This document shows, piece after piece, positions 24,358 to 32,678 of a stretch of 36,945 nucleotides of DNA (position 1 is its first letter; the number at the start of each line of letters is the position of its first letter). Made by a program: the position numbers and the translations under genes. The notes below the pieces were generated by a model. The model made no database searches, was not told the DNA's origin, and saw nothing but the letters and a program-made list of their open reading frames with translations. Source of the DNA: Betaproteobacteria bacterium HGW-Betaproteobacteria-16 (GTDB lineage Bacteria; Pseudomonadota; Gammaproteobacteria; Burkholderiales; Burkholderiaceae_C); assembly GCA_002840835.1 (NCBI GenBank), contig PHCQ01000050.1:1-36945 (forward strand), in the 5' to 3' direction.

Positions 24358-24738
24358 TCAGATGGCTGCAGCAGCAACCGGGGTGGACCACCAGTAGATG
24401 CCCCCGTAGAGCAGGCCATTCCACAGCACGATCGACACGCCGGCGATGCGTTCCATGCGCCGGGGCATGCCCATCGGGTACACCAGCGGGCCAAAGTAGT
24501 GATGGACAAATCCGCTCTCGTAGGACTTCCCACCCGACGCCGCCCGCAGCCGGTTTTCCAGCGGTGTGAGCGGGCAGGTCCACCCCGCCAGGTTCACCAC
24601 TGAAGACCAGATCACGATGGGCAGGTGAATCCACACCCAGCCAGGCGCGATCAGAACGCCGAGCGCACCGAACACCGCGAGCATCACAAAAGCAAAGTGC
24701 AGCAGCAGCACCAACTCGGCAGCAAGGCGGCGGATCAT
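24358..24738 (-). CDS. DUF2784 membrane protein
   Basis: This 126-residue protein has three or four hydrophobic segments (about residues 8-30, 36-50 and 100-118) and the DUF2784 signature WTCPLTPLENRLRAASG with the downstream FVHHYFGPLVYPMGMPR. The length is normal for the family, which is of unknown function in the inner membrane. The stop lies only 18 bp from the convergent flavoprotein gene. Confidence 0.9.
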   Translation of the reverse strand: MIRRLAAELVLLLHFAFVMLAVFGALGVLIAPGWVWIHLPIVIWSSVVNLAGWTCPLTPLENRLRAASGGKSYESGFVHHYFGPLVYPMGMPRRMERIAGVSIVLWNGLLYGGIYWWSTPVAAAAI

Positions 24739-24830
24739 GACGCAGGCACCTCAGAGGCAGTCCGGGCGCGGCATTCAGCATGGAAGATCATGGGCTGTTC
24801 CATTTCACGCATGGCAACCCTGCCCCCTGA

Positions 24831-25967
24831 TCACACCCGCGAGCCGTCCGGCAGAAAGCGCTCGTCTTTCTCCAGCGCCCCTTGTGCGCCGTACTGTTTG
24901 CGGCGCAACAGCACCCCGCGGTCGCCGTGTTCTTCCTCGCGCCGCAGGACACCGGCCTCATCAAAATACTTCTGCCACCCCAGCAAGCGGCCGTTGCGGT
25001 CCATGTTGATGGCGGCGGGCTGACCGTTGTCCCAGAAGCTTTCGGTGTGGCGTTGCTGATGGCGTCCATCGCGCTGAATCGCCTGCCGCAGCTTGAGGCG
25101 CCCGTTGAGGTACCACTGCCGGATGGTTTGCTCCTGACCGTCGGCCCACTGCGTTTCCTGCGTGAGCTGGCCGCCCTCGGCCCACTCCCGCGCCACCCCT
25201 TCGCGCCCCTCGCCTGAGGAAGGGTCCCTTTCGAGGAAGTCGGCTTCAGTCCGCAATTGGCCTGAGGGATAGTAGACACGCTTGATGCGTCGACCCTCTT
25301 TGACTTCTTCCGTGCGTACGATCGCGCCGCGTGCGTCGATCACGGCGTGGTAGTGCAGTTGCCCCCCGAGGTAGCGCAACTTGCCACTGGGCGTTCCCGG
25401 CTCGCGAAAAAGCGTGACGTCGCTGAGCACGCCTGCATGCCCGCAGGGTGTCCGGTCCTGCGGCAACAGCGACTGCCCGGCACAGCGCAGTTCGCTGAGC
25501 GAACCATCGGACAGCAGCCCCAGTGTCACCACCGCCCGGCCATCCACAAAAAAGTCCAGCCGCTGCAAGTGCCCGGCCTCGGCGAACTGCTTTTGCTCGC
25601 CGACCGCCTGTCCATCAACCAGCTGCTCTTCCCTGCGAAGCGTGCCCCGGGCATCGAATTCACGAGCCACACCGTGGCGGTTGCCCCGCTCGTTCACGCT
25701 GTATTCCTTGCGGGTGCCGTCGCGCAACTCCAGGCGCACCGGTCCTTCGAAGCGTCCTTCGCGCACCGTCTGTTCGCGCAAGCGCAGCTCACCCTGTTCG
25801 TCCGTGCACCGCATGACGCCGCTCTTGCCGGAAATGGTGTGCCCGTTGGCGGGGTTGACCGCTTCCCCATTGAGCTCGCACAGAGGCAAGGCATGCACCG
25901 TTGTGCCTGCCACGAAGAGTGCCACCCCAAGGCCGATTCGACGTGCGGTGCGGGCTGGCAAGCGCAT
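24831..25967 (-). CDS. Exported MORN/YwqK-like repeat protein
   Basis: The 378-residue protein starts with a signal peptide (MRLPARTARRIGLGVALFVA, cleavage after VHA near residue 26). The rest is a series of about 20-25-residue beta-hairpin repeats with the consensus G-x-x-x-x-x-x-Y/F-x-x-x-G-x-L-x-x-E, for example IKRVYYPSGQLRTEADF and TIRQWYLNGRLKLRQAI. These match the MORN-like repeats called YwqK-family in automatic annotation. Such repeats usually mediate protein or surface contacts. The signal peptide places it in the periplasm or outside, so the YwqK name antitoxin should not be taken as a function. The PIN gene ends nine bases upstream on the same strand. Confidence 0.85.
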   Translation of the reverse strand: MRLPARTARRIGLGVALFVAGTTVHALPLCELNGEAVNPANGHTISGKSGVMRCTDEQGELRLREQTVREGRFEGPVRLELRDGTRKEYSVNERGNRHGVAREFDARGTLRREEQLVDGQAVGEQKQFAEAGHLQRLDFFVDGRAVVTLGLLSDGSLSELRCAGQSLLPQDRTPCGHAGVLSDVTLFREPGTPSGKLRYLGGQLHYHAVIDARGAIVRTEEVKEGRRIKRVYYPSGQLRTEADFLERDPSSGEGREGVAREWAEGGQLTQETQWADGQEQTIRQWYLNGRLKLRQAIQRDGRHQQRHTESFWDNGQPAAINMDRNGRLLGWQKYFDEAGVLRREEEHGDRGVLLRRKQYGAQGALEKDERFLPDGSRV

Positions 25968-25976
25968 GGCGATCGC

Positions 25977-26423
25977 TCAAGCCAGATGGCTGGTGGTGAT
26001 GGATGTCACCGTCCAGGCACGGCACACGCGGACCCCCAACCGTTCGAGCCGCCGCGCCATGCACAGCACCTCTGCGTCCTTGCTCACCAGCGTGGCACCG
26101 TGGGCCGCAGCCAGATCAATGAACACCTGATCGTCCGGGTCCTTGCAGGTGAAAGGCGCCTTGGCAGCGGCTGGCACGATGCGGGCGTGCCGGTCGAAAG
26201 CGTCAAGCACTTCGCGCTCCGACAAAGCCGCCGCCACCCGACGGCGCACGATCTGCGGATAGTCGAGTACGCGAATCAACTCCTCGCGCATGTCTGCCGT
26301 GGCCAGCCAGTCGAGCGCGTCCCTCTTCAGGGCCTCGTGCAGCGGCGCAATGGCTGGATCTTGAAAAACAAAAAGATCGAGCGTGATGTTGGTGTCGATA
26401 ACAACCGCGCTCATGTCAGCCAT
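25977..26423 (-). CDS. PIN-domain protein of the COG1569 type
   Basis: The 148-residue protein is a single PIN domain, a metal-dependent RNase fold. Acidic residues are at the expected places: VVIDTN (first Asp, near residue 9), REELIRVLDYP (Glu near 48) and CKDPDDQVFIDLA (Asp pair near 115). Automatic pipelines call this group putative toxin-antitoxin toxin component. No antitoxin gene precedes it; upstream is an intergenic repeat and rlmL, and downstream is an exported repeat protein. The start could be ATG 26414 instead of 26423. It may be a lone PIN nuclease, not part of a toxin-antitoxin pair. Confidence 0.87.
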   Translation of the reverse strand: MADMSAVVIDTNITLDLFVFQDPAIAPLHEALKRDALDWLATADMREELIRVLDYPQIVRRRVAAALSEREVLDAFDRHARIVPAAAKAPFTCKDPDDQVFIDLAAAHGATLVSKDAEVLCMARRLERLGVRVCRAWTVTSITTSHLA

Positions 26424-26487
26424 CCCTCATTGCGGCGCGCAGACCGCTGCGCGCGAATCGCCGAACCACAAGCAGCCCTCTCCGGAG

Positions 26488-26583
26488 CGAAATGCCCCAG
26501 TCCAGAACACCCGAAGATCCGGCTCCGCCGGTCCAAGGGTGCGCCCCCCTTCAAGGGGGGTGACGCCGAAGGCGGCGCGGGGG
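26488..26583 (-). repeat. Oriented 3' intergenic repeat, copy 11 (- orientation)
   Basis: Read on the - strand this copy starts immediately behind the rlmL stop with CCCCGCGCCGCCTTCGGCG, CCCCCCTTGAAGGGGGG, and a CCGGC-GGA-GCCGG hairpin. It has the orientation of rlmL. Confidence 0.78.
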
Positions 26584-26584
26584 G

Positions 26585-27907
26585 TCATTGCCGTCTCGCC
26601 ATGAGATCAAACCGGAACAATCGGCATTCGATCGGCCCGTTCCACAAAGGTACCCGGCGCGACTCCTTGAAGCGCATCTTGCCCGGCAGCTTCAGGTCTG
26701 GCGTGAGCAGCCAGGCGCTCCAGCCAGCGTAATGGGACTTCCAGTGCGAAGCGAGTTGCTGGAAAAACTCGCTGCCATCACCGCCATCGGCCATCTGTGC
26801 ACTCTCGCGTCCCAAACCGGGCGCGGGAGGTGCCGCCTGGCCCACGGTGAAGGTGCGTGGCGCGCGCGGGGCCATGCGCTGGGCACGGGCGCTGGCACGG
26901 TCTTCCGAACTCTGGCCGGCCACACCCGCCGCCGCAATGCGCTCGCCGTAGGGCGGGTTGAGCAACAGCACACCGGGCCGGGTCGTCGGCGGCTGTCGCT
27001 GCAGGGCATCACCACCGCGCAGCTCCACCGCATGCGCCACACCGGCCCGCTCGGCGTTGCGCTGGGCGAAATCGACCATGCGGAAAGACACATCGCTGCC
27101 GAACACGATGGGCGCATGGCCGGCTGGCCACTCGCGCTGCTCGCGCACCGCATCGTCTTTGATCGCCTGCCACACGTGCGGCTGAAACGGCAGCATCTTC
27201 TCGAAGGCAAAACGGCGGCGCAGACCGGGTGCAATACCCAGTGCGATCTGTGCGGCTTCAATCACCACCGTGCCGCTGCCGCAGCAGGGGTCGTACAGCG
27301 GCACGATGTCGTCTAGCGGCTGGTCGGCGCAGGCGTCCCAGCCGGTGGCGGCGATCATGGCTGCAGCCAAGGTCTCTTTCAGGGGCGCGTCACCCTTGTC
27401 TTCGCGCCAGCCCCGCTTGAACAGCGGCTCGCCCGAGGTGTCGATGTAGAGCGTGAGCGTGTCGGTGGTGAGGTGGGCGTAGATGCGCACGTCGGGCCAG
27501 GTGGTGTCCACGCTGGGGCGCTCGCCGCGCTTGTGGCGGAAGCGGTCGCAGATGGCGTCCTTGATCTTGAGCGCCGCAAAATTCAGGCTGGTCAGCGGGC
27601 TGTGCTGGGCCGTGATCTCCACCTTGATGGTCTGGGCCGGTGTGAACCAGATCTCCCAGGCCACGTCGCCAGCGGCGTTGTAGAGGTCCTGCTCATTGCG
27701 GTATTCGCCATGCCAGAGCTGCACCAGCACGCGCTGGGTGAGCCGGCTGTACAGGTTCAGCCGCATGGCATCGCGCCAGGAAGCCTGCACCCCCACGCCG
27801 CCACGCGCCTTGTGCTGCACGGACTCACCGGTGATGCGCTGCACTTCGGCGCTGAGCATGTCCTCCACGCCGGCGGCGCAGGGGAGAAAGAGCTGGAGCT
27901 GGTTCAT
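26585..27907 (-). CDS. rlmL: THUMP-domain 23S rRNA guanine-N2 methyltransferase (RlmL-like)
   Basis: This 440-residue protein has an N-terminal ferredoxin-like and THUMP RNA-binding region (about 1-160) and a C-terminal class I SAM-dependent methyltransferase. SAM and catalytic motifs are LYDPCCGSGTVVIEAAQIA and LLNPPYGERIA (the NPPY motif for N2-guanine methylation). It corresponds to the RlmL half of the E. coli RlmKL fusion, which methylates G2445 of 23S rRNA; the RlmK half is absent, as usual in Betaproteobacteria. A Ala/Arg/Pro-rich loop of about 50 residues follows NPPYGER and is probably a lineage insertion. Start set at MNQLQLFLP (27907), the family N-terminus. It lies downstream of rpoN on the same strand. 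Confidence 0.9.
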   Translation of the reverse strand: MNQLQLFLPCAAGVEDMLSAEVQRITGESVQHKARGGVGVQASWRDAMRLNLYSRLTQRVLVQLWHGEYRNEQDLYNAAGDVAWEIWFTPAQTIKVEITAQHSPLTSLNFAALKIKDAICDRFRHKRGERPSVDTTWPDVRIYAHLTTDTLTLYIDTSGEPLFKRGWREDKGDAPLKETLAAAMIAATGWDACADQPLDDIVPLYDPCCGSGTVVIEAAQIALGIAPGLRRRFAFEKMLPFQPHVWQAIKDDAVREQREWPAGHAPIVFGSDVSFRMVDFAQRNAERAGVAHAVELRGGDALQRQPPTTRPGVLLLNPPYGERIAAAGVAGQSSEDRASARAQRMAPRAPRTFTVGQAAPPAPGLGRESAQMADGGDGSEFFQQLASHWKSHYAGWSAWLLTPDLKLPGKMRFKESRRVPLWNGPIECRLFRFDLMARRQ

Positions 27908-28011
27908 GGAAAAGGCAGACGCTGGGCTGACAGCGTAGGGCAGAAAGTCAAAAGAGTGAAGAGGTGGGCCATAGACGGCGTATTCGGCCCCCGCGACGAG
28001 ACCGAGTCCCG

Positions 28012-29673
28012 TCAGCGTTTGCGCAGATTGGCCGGCGCAATGCGCAAGGCTTCGCGGTATTTGGCCACGGTGCGGCGGGCACATTCAATACCCTGTTCGC
28101 GCAGCAGGTCCGACAACTGGTTGTCTGACAGCGGTTTGGAAGGCGTCTCGGACGCAATGAACTGCTTGAGCAGGGCCCGCACGGCCGTGCTGGACGCGTT
28201 GCCACCGGTTTCGGTTCCCAGCGACGAACCAAAGAAGTACTTGAGTTCGTAAGTGCCAAAGGGTGTGGCCATGTACTTGGCGGTGGTCACCCGGCTGATG
28301 GTGGATTCGTGCAGGCCGAGTTCGTCGGCGATCTCGCGCAGCACCAAGGGACGCATGGCGAGCTCGCCGTGCATGAAGAAGTTGCGCTGGCGTTCGACGA
28401 TAGCGCTGGACACGCGCAGGATGGTGTCGAAGCGCTGCTGGATGTTCTTGATGAACCAGCGCGCCTCCTGCAGGCGTTGCTGCATGGCGGCGTGACCGGC
28501 CTCCCCCCCGCTGTCGCGCCCGCCCCTGTTCTGGCGCATGGCGTTGGCATACACGTCGTGCACGCGCAGGCGCGGCATCACCTCGGGATTGAGGATCACC
28601 TTGAAGCCCCGCCCGGCCCGCGAAACGATCACGTCGGGCACCACCAGGTTGCGTTCCAGGTCGACAAACTGACGACCCGGCTTGGGCTCCAGCCTGGCGA
28701 TCAGCGCCATAGCGGCACGCACCAGTTCTTCCTCCAGTCCGCACAGGCTGCACAGGCGCTTCACGTCGCGCTTGGCGATCAGCTCCAGAGGCTGGTTGCA
28801 GATGGCCAGGGCCGCGCGGGCTTCGGGCGTGTTGCGCAACTCCAGGATCTGCAGCCTCAGGCACTCCCCGAGGTCGCGCGCGCCCACACCGGCCGGCTCC
28901 ATGTGCTGCAACCAGTGCAAGGCCGTGCTCAGGCGCTGCTCCAGGGCCTCCCGGTCTTCAAGGCTGGGTTGCGCACCAGCCCCGTGGCTGCCGTCTTCGC
29001 CCGCGAGCACGCTCATGCGCAACCAGGCGGCTGCGAGGTCGGACAGGCTTTCTTCCAGATAGCCGTCGTCGCTGAGGGATTCGATGAGGAAGTACAGCGC
29101 CGCACGATCTTCATCGCTCAGCCGCAGGCAGCGGGCCTGATCGTGCAGGTGGTCCTGGAGGCTGACGTTGGCCCGCGCCAGGTCAGCGGCCGAGGCGGTC
29201 TCGTCGCCGTCCGACACGCCGCTGTTGCGCGCCGGCGCCTCGCCGCCCCACTCACCATCGTCGGGCGCGATGTCCACCGAGCCATCGCCTTCCCAGCTCT
29301 CTTCCAGCGGAGAAGCGCCGTCGATCCGGCTCTCGACCTCTTCGCTCTGTGCGGTGTCGCTGCTGGTCGAGCCGTCCCGTTCCATCGAGGCCCGCTCATG
29401 CTCGACCGGCCCCGCAGCCGATGGTTCTTCGCCAGGCGGGGAGGCGTCTGCAATCTGTTCACCGGCACTGACGGGTGTGTCGGTCTGTTCAAGTCCAAAC
29501 GCTTCGCGTTCGGCGATTTCTTCTGTGCGCTCCAGAAACGGGTTCTCATCGAGCATTTGCTCGACTTCCTGGGCCATTTCCAGCGTGGAGAGCTGCAGCA
29601 GGCGGATCGACTGCTGCAGTTGCGGTGTGAGCGCCAGATGCTGCGAAACACGCAGTGAGAGGCCTTGCTTCAT
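28012..29673 (-). CDS. rpoN: RNA polymerase sigma-54 factor
   Basis: The 553-residue sigma factor has region I (LRVSQHLALTPQLQQSIRLL at the N-terminus and the LDENPFLE end), a long acidic, low-complexity region II (about residues 60-170), the core-binding domain, and the DNA-binding C-terminus with the RpoN box ARRTVAKYRE near the end. It directs polymerase to -24/-12 promoters and needs enhancer-binding activators. Region II is longer than in E. coli RpoN (477 residues in all). The gene is 22 bp downstream of lptB, giving the common lptA-lptB-rpoN order; the usual hpf gene does not follow, and rlmL takes its place. Confidence 0.97.
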   Translation of the reverse strand: MKQGLSLRVSQHLALTPQLQQSIRLLQLSTLEMAQEVEQMLDENPFLERTEEIAEREAFGLEQTDTPVSAGEQIADASPPGEEPSAAGPVEHERASMERDGSTSSDTAQSEEVESRIDGASPLEESWEGDGSVDIAPDDGEWGGEAPARNSGVSDGDETASAADLARANVSLQDHLHDQARCLRLSDEDRAALYFLIESLSDDGYLEESLSDLAAAWLRMSVLAGEDGSHGAGAQPSLEDREALEQRLSTALHWLQHMEPAGVGARDLGECLRLQILELRNTPEARAALAICNQPLELIAKRDVKRLCSLCGLEEELVRAAMALIARLEPKPGRQFVDLERNLVVPDVIVSRAGRGFKVILNPEVMPRLRVHDVYANAMRQNRGGRDSGGEAGHAAMQQRLQEARWFIKNIQQRFDTILRVSSAIVERQRNFFMHGELAMRPLVLREIADELGLHESTISRVTTAKYMATPFGTYELKYFFGSSLGTETGGNASSTAVRALLKQFIASETPSKPLSDNQLSDLLREQGIECARRTVAKYREALRIAPANLRKR

Positions 29674-29695
29674 GATGCGAGCGACAGACTGACCA

Positions 29696-30478
29696 TCACA
29701 TCCGGAAGTGCTCGCCGAGGTACACCCGGCGCACGTCTGCGTTCTCCACGATCTCGGCGGGTGTGCCGCTGGTCAGCACGTGCCCGTCGTTGATGATGTA
29801 GGCACGGTCACAGATGCCCAGGGTTTCGCGCACGTTGTGGTCGGTGATCAGCACGCCGATGCCGCGCCCCTTGAGAAAGCCGATGATGCGCTGAATCTCG
29901 ATCACGGCGATGGGGTCGATACCGGCGAACGGTTCGTCCAGCAGAATGAATCGCGGGTTGGTGGCCAATGCCCGTGCAATCTCCACACGGCGACGTTCGC
30001 CACCGGACAGCGCAGGCGCAGGCGAATCCCGAAGGTGATCCACATGCAGTTCTTTCAGCAGGGCTTCGAGCCGGCTGCTGACCTCTGCTTCTGAAAGCGG
30101 TTTGCCCTCTTCATCGGTTTGCAACTCCAGCACGGCGCGCACGTTGTCGGCCACGTTGAGCTTGCGGAAAATGGAGGCTTCCTGCGGCAGGTAGCCCAGT
30201 CCCAGGCGCGCACGGCGGTGGATCGGCAGGCGCTCGATGGACTGCCCGTCGAGCAGGATCTGCCCGCCGTCGACACGCAGCAGGCCCACGATCATGTAGA
30301 ACGAGGTGGTCTTGCCCGCGCCGTTCGGCCCGAGCAGACCCACCACCTCGCCTTTGTCCACGGCGAGCGAAACATCTTTGACCACCTTGCGGCTGCCGTA
30401 CGCCTTCTTCAGCCCTCGGGCCTCCAGCGTGCTGCGGTCAACCGACACGGGCGGCCGGGCGGCCGCGTCTGTCGTCAC
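29696..30478 (-). CDS. lptB: LPS export ABC transporter ATP-binding protein
   Basis: The 260-residue ATPase powers extraction of lipopolysaccharide from the inner membrane with LptFG. Walker A is GPNGAGKTT, the signature is LSGGERRR, and Walker B is [19 protein letters not shown] is the switch-His region (ITDHNV). About 20 extra residues precede the conserved start ([12 protein letters not shown]). Its ATG overlaps the lptA stop by four bases, so the two are translationally coupled. rpoN follows after 22 bp. Confidence 0.97.
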   Translation of the reverse strand: MTTDAAARPPVSVDRSTLEARGLKKAYGSRKVVKDVSLAVDKGEVVGLLGPNGAGKTTSFYMIVGLLRVDGGQILLDGQSIERLPIHRRARLGLGYLPQEASIFRKLNVADNVRAVLELQTDEEGKPLSEAEVSSRLEALLKELHVDHLRDSPAPALSGGERRRVEIARALATNPRFILLDEPFAGIDPIAVIEIQRIIGFLKGRGIGVLITDHNVRETLGICDRAYIINDGHVLTSGTPAEIVENADVRRVYLGEHFRM

Positions 30479-31143
30479 TGGCTTTTCTCTTTGATCTGGC
30501 CGCTGGGGCGCAGGGTGGCAGGGTCGGCGGGGGTGGGGGTGGGTGCAGCCCCTTCGGTCGGCGTCGGCGTGAGCATGGCACGCACGCGTCCGGACGGATT
30601 GGCCGCATCGCGCCCCGGTTCGTTGCCCTTGACGGTGAACACCTCTGTGGCACTGTTGTAGACGATCAGGTTGCCACGGGCTTCGTCGTTGATCTGTTCC
30701 CCCCGGTAACGCCGAAGCACGGCACTGCCGCTGAACCGGATGATCTCCGACTTGCTGTCGTAGTCAATGCGCACCCCTTCGCCCTCGATCCATTCATCCA
30801 GCCCTTCACGTTTCTGGCGGAAGAAACCGGGCGTTGCAGCAGTACCGGTGAGCACCCCTAACTGATTGCCCTGCGCGTCCTGCTTCACCTCGATCTGTTT
30901 GCCCCGCATGATGATGGTGCCCTTGGTCAGCACCACGTTGCCGGTGAACACGCTGGTCTGCTTGGCGTCGTCATAACGCAGGGCGTCGGCCTCGATGTTC
31001 ATGGGTTTGTCCTTGTCGGCCGCCTCTGCCTGGGCCGCGCCCATGCAGAAGAGACTGGCGGCCAGCACGGAAACAAATCGGGTCAGGGTTTGGGTCGGCA
31101 TAGATGAGGGCATGACGGTTTGGGGCACGAAACTTGCATTCAT
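30475..31143 (-). CDS. lptA: LPS transport periplasmic protein LptA
   Basis: The protein (about 222 residues from ATG 31143) has a signal peptide whose hydrophobic core is [17 protein letters not shown], then the OstA/LptA beta-jellyroll domain beginning [20 protein letters not shown] and continuing with [19 protein letters not shown]. LptA bridges LptC and LptD across the periplasm. A Pro/Thr-rich tail of about 40 residues follows the jellyroll. The start is uncertain: 31143, 31113 and 31101 are all in frame, none with a clear ribosome site; the later ones give a more typical signal peptide. lptC is not adjacent; upstream is the terminator of the DsbA-like gene. Confidence 0.93.
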   Translation of the reverse strand: MNASFVPQTVMPSSMPTQTLTRFVSVLAASLFCMGAAQAEAADKDKPMNIEADALRYDDAKQTSVFTGNVVLTKGTIIMRGKQIEVKQDAQGNQLGVLTGTAATPGFFRQKREGLDEWIEGEGVRIDYDSKSEIIRFSGSAVLRRYRGEQINDEARGNLIVYNSATEVFTVKGNEPGRDAANPSGRVRAMLTPTPTEGAAPTPTPADPATLRPSGQIKEKSQ

Positions 31144-31213
31144 TGTAACGGCGTGAATCCGGATTCCTGTGTCACTTTCACCCCTGATGGGAGCCCGGCG
31201 CAGAAACAGAAAA

Positions 31214-31228
31214 CCCCGCAGGGCGGGG
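31214..31228 (-). terminator. Intrinsic terminator of the DsbA-like gene
   Basis: On the - strand CCCCGC-CCT-GCGGGG is followed by TTTTCTGTTT. It lies about 55 bp behind the dsbA-like stop and upstream of lptA, separating the two transcription units. Confidence 0.75.
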
Positions 31229-31282
31229 CTTCTTCTGGCGTGAATTCCGGCCGACACCCGGACGATCCGGGATACGGCATTT

Positions 31283-31927
31283 TCAGCCTTTGCGCACCTC
31301 TGCAATCAAGGCATTGGCCACAGCCAGCGTGCGCGCGCCCTGCCCTGGTATGTAGAACCGGCCAGCCACGCCGAGTGCCGGCGTTCCTTCGACCTGGTAG
31401 GCCTCTTGCAGTTGCGTGGCGCGCCGCGCTTTGCCTGCCACCGCAAACGAGTTGTAGAACTCGGTGAACTTGGCCCGATCAACACCCTGCTTCTCAACCC
31501 AGTTGGTGATGGCGTCTGGGGTGGTGATCCGTTGCTTGTCGATGTGGATGGCTTTGAACACCTTGTCATGCAGGGCATCGACCTGTCCCATGGCTTCAAG
31601 CGCGTAATACAGGCGCTGCAGCGGCAGAAAGGCGTCGCTGAAAGCCACAGGGATGCGGCGCAAGGTGACATGGGCCGGCTTCTTCTTCAGCCACTCGGTG
31701 ATGTGCGGCTCGAAGTTGTAGCAGTGGATGCAGGTGTAGGCAAAAAACTCGACCACCTCCACCTGGCCTGCGGCGCTGTCCACCGGTGCCGGCCGCGCCA
31801 GACGCAGATAGTCAGTGCCTTCCTTGAGGCCAGCGACCTGGGCCTGGGCGGTGCCCCAGCCCAACGTGCCAGCTACTGCCAGCCCACCACCGGCCAGCAG
31901 GGCCTGGGAAAAATTTCGACGTTGCAT
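31283..31927 (-). CDS. dsbA: Thiol:disulfide interchange protein, DsbA family
   Basis: The 214-residue periplasmic oxidoreductase has a signal sequence (MQRRNFSQALLAGGGLAVAG, cleavage near AQA, residue 29; the RRNFSQ start has a Tat-like look) and a thioredoxin fold with an inserted helical domain. The active site is C66-I-H-C69, differing from the E. coli CPHC. The cis-proline is Pro183 in EGTPAL. It introduces disulfides into exported proteins, accepting reoxidation from DsbB. A SPOR-domain gene lies 72 bp upstream and argS beyond it, a frequent betaproteobacterial order. It has its own terminator downstream. Confidence 0.93.
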   Translation of the reverse strand: MQRRNFSQALLAGGGLAVAGTLGWGTAQAQVAGLKEGTDYLRLARPAPVDSAAGQVEVVEFFAYTCIHCYNFEPHITEWLKKKPAHVTLRRIPVAFSDAFLPLQRLYYALEAMGQVDALHDKVFKAIHIDKQRITTPDAITNWVEKQGVDRAKFTEFYNSFAVAGKARRATQLQEAYQVEGTPALGVAGRFYIPGQGARTLAVANALIAEVRKG

Positions 31928-31999
31928 GTGTTCAGACTCCTGATGTTGACCGCACTTGGTGCCTCGGCGGGGTCTTTGGTTCCCGTCGACTCACCGGGC

Positions 32000-32662
32000 T
32001 CAGCGATCGACGCGAACCAGGGCGGCATCCACCCCGTTGACCGTGAGCTGTTCACGGGTGACATCCGCCAGTGCGCGGTCGACGAATGGGCCGACGCGCA
32101 CACGGTAAACCGTGCGCCCTGCCTGCTCACGCTCAGTCACGGCGGCATCGATGCCGAGCATGGCCAAACGGGCACGCTGGGCCTGTGCGTCATCGGGGTT
32201 GCGAAAAGCACCCGCCTGTACAAAGTACGCGGAGCCGCCTGCGGAGCTGGCAGCGGCGGGCGCAGTGGTGGCCGGTTGACCCAGGCGAGATTGCACCAGA
32301 TCGCCCAAGGGGTCACTAGCCGCGGCGGCTGGCGCACCGGCAGGCGGAAGGGATCGGCCGTCGGCAGGCGGCACCACGATGGCGCCTGCCGGATCAGCGG
32401 GAGGCACCACCACGGGTGCCACCGGCTGGGTGTCGGGCCGGCCACCAAGCGTCGCATTGGGGTTCCAGCCGCGGTTGCGCTCGGCCTCGATCAGATCCTG
32501 GTTCGCGTTTCGCGACACGCCCCGGTCCACAAAGGGAATCGGTACTTTGGTGACGTACACGGCCACCGCCAGCGCAGCGCCGAGCCCGACCAGCACCCCA
32601 ACGACAAAGCCAAGCAGGGTGCCGCCTTGCTCACGGCGTCGGTTCAAACATGGGGATTTCAT
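32000..32662 (-). CDS. SPOR-domain protein (FtsN-like)
   Basis: The product (about 220 residues) has a short basic N-terminus, one membrane helix (TLLGFVVGVLVGLGAALAVA), a Pro/Ala/Asp-rich linker from about residue 45 to 135 and a C-terminal SPOR domain (YFVQAGAFRNPDDAQAQRAR to the end). SPOR domains bind denuded peptidoglycan at the division septum; the single-span layout is that of FtsN. I prefer ATG 32662, but a GTG at 32677, one base behind the argS stop codon, is also possible. The argS stop ends 16 bp upstream of the ATG, so the two genes are probably co-transcribed. Confidence 0.9.
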   Translation of the reverse strand: MKSPCLNRRREQGGTLLGFVVGVLVGLGAALAVAVYVTKVPIPFVDRGVSRNANQDLIEAERNRGWNPNATLGGRPDTQPVAPVVVPPADPAGAIVVPPADGRSLPPAGAPAAAASDPLGDLVQSRLGQPATTAPAAASSAGGSAYFVQAGAFRNPDDAQAQRARLAMLGIDAAVTEREQAGRTVYRVRVGPFVDRALADVTREQLTVNGVDAALVRVDR

Positions 32663-32678
32663 AGACCAGGATTCCACT

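Noticed and set aside
24831..26423. PIN protein plus YwqK-like protein as a toxin-antitoxin pair
   Set aside because: Database-style names suggest toxin and antitoxin, but the YwqK-like protein has a clear signal peptide and would be exported away from a cytoplasmic PIN nuclease. The order and spacing (toxin first, no overlap) are also unusual.
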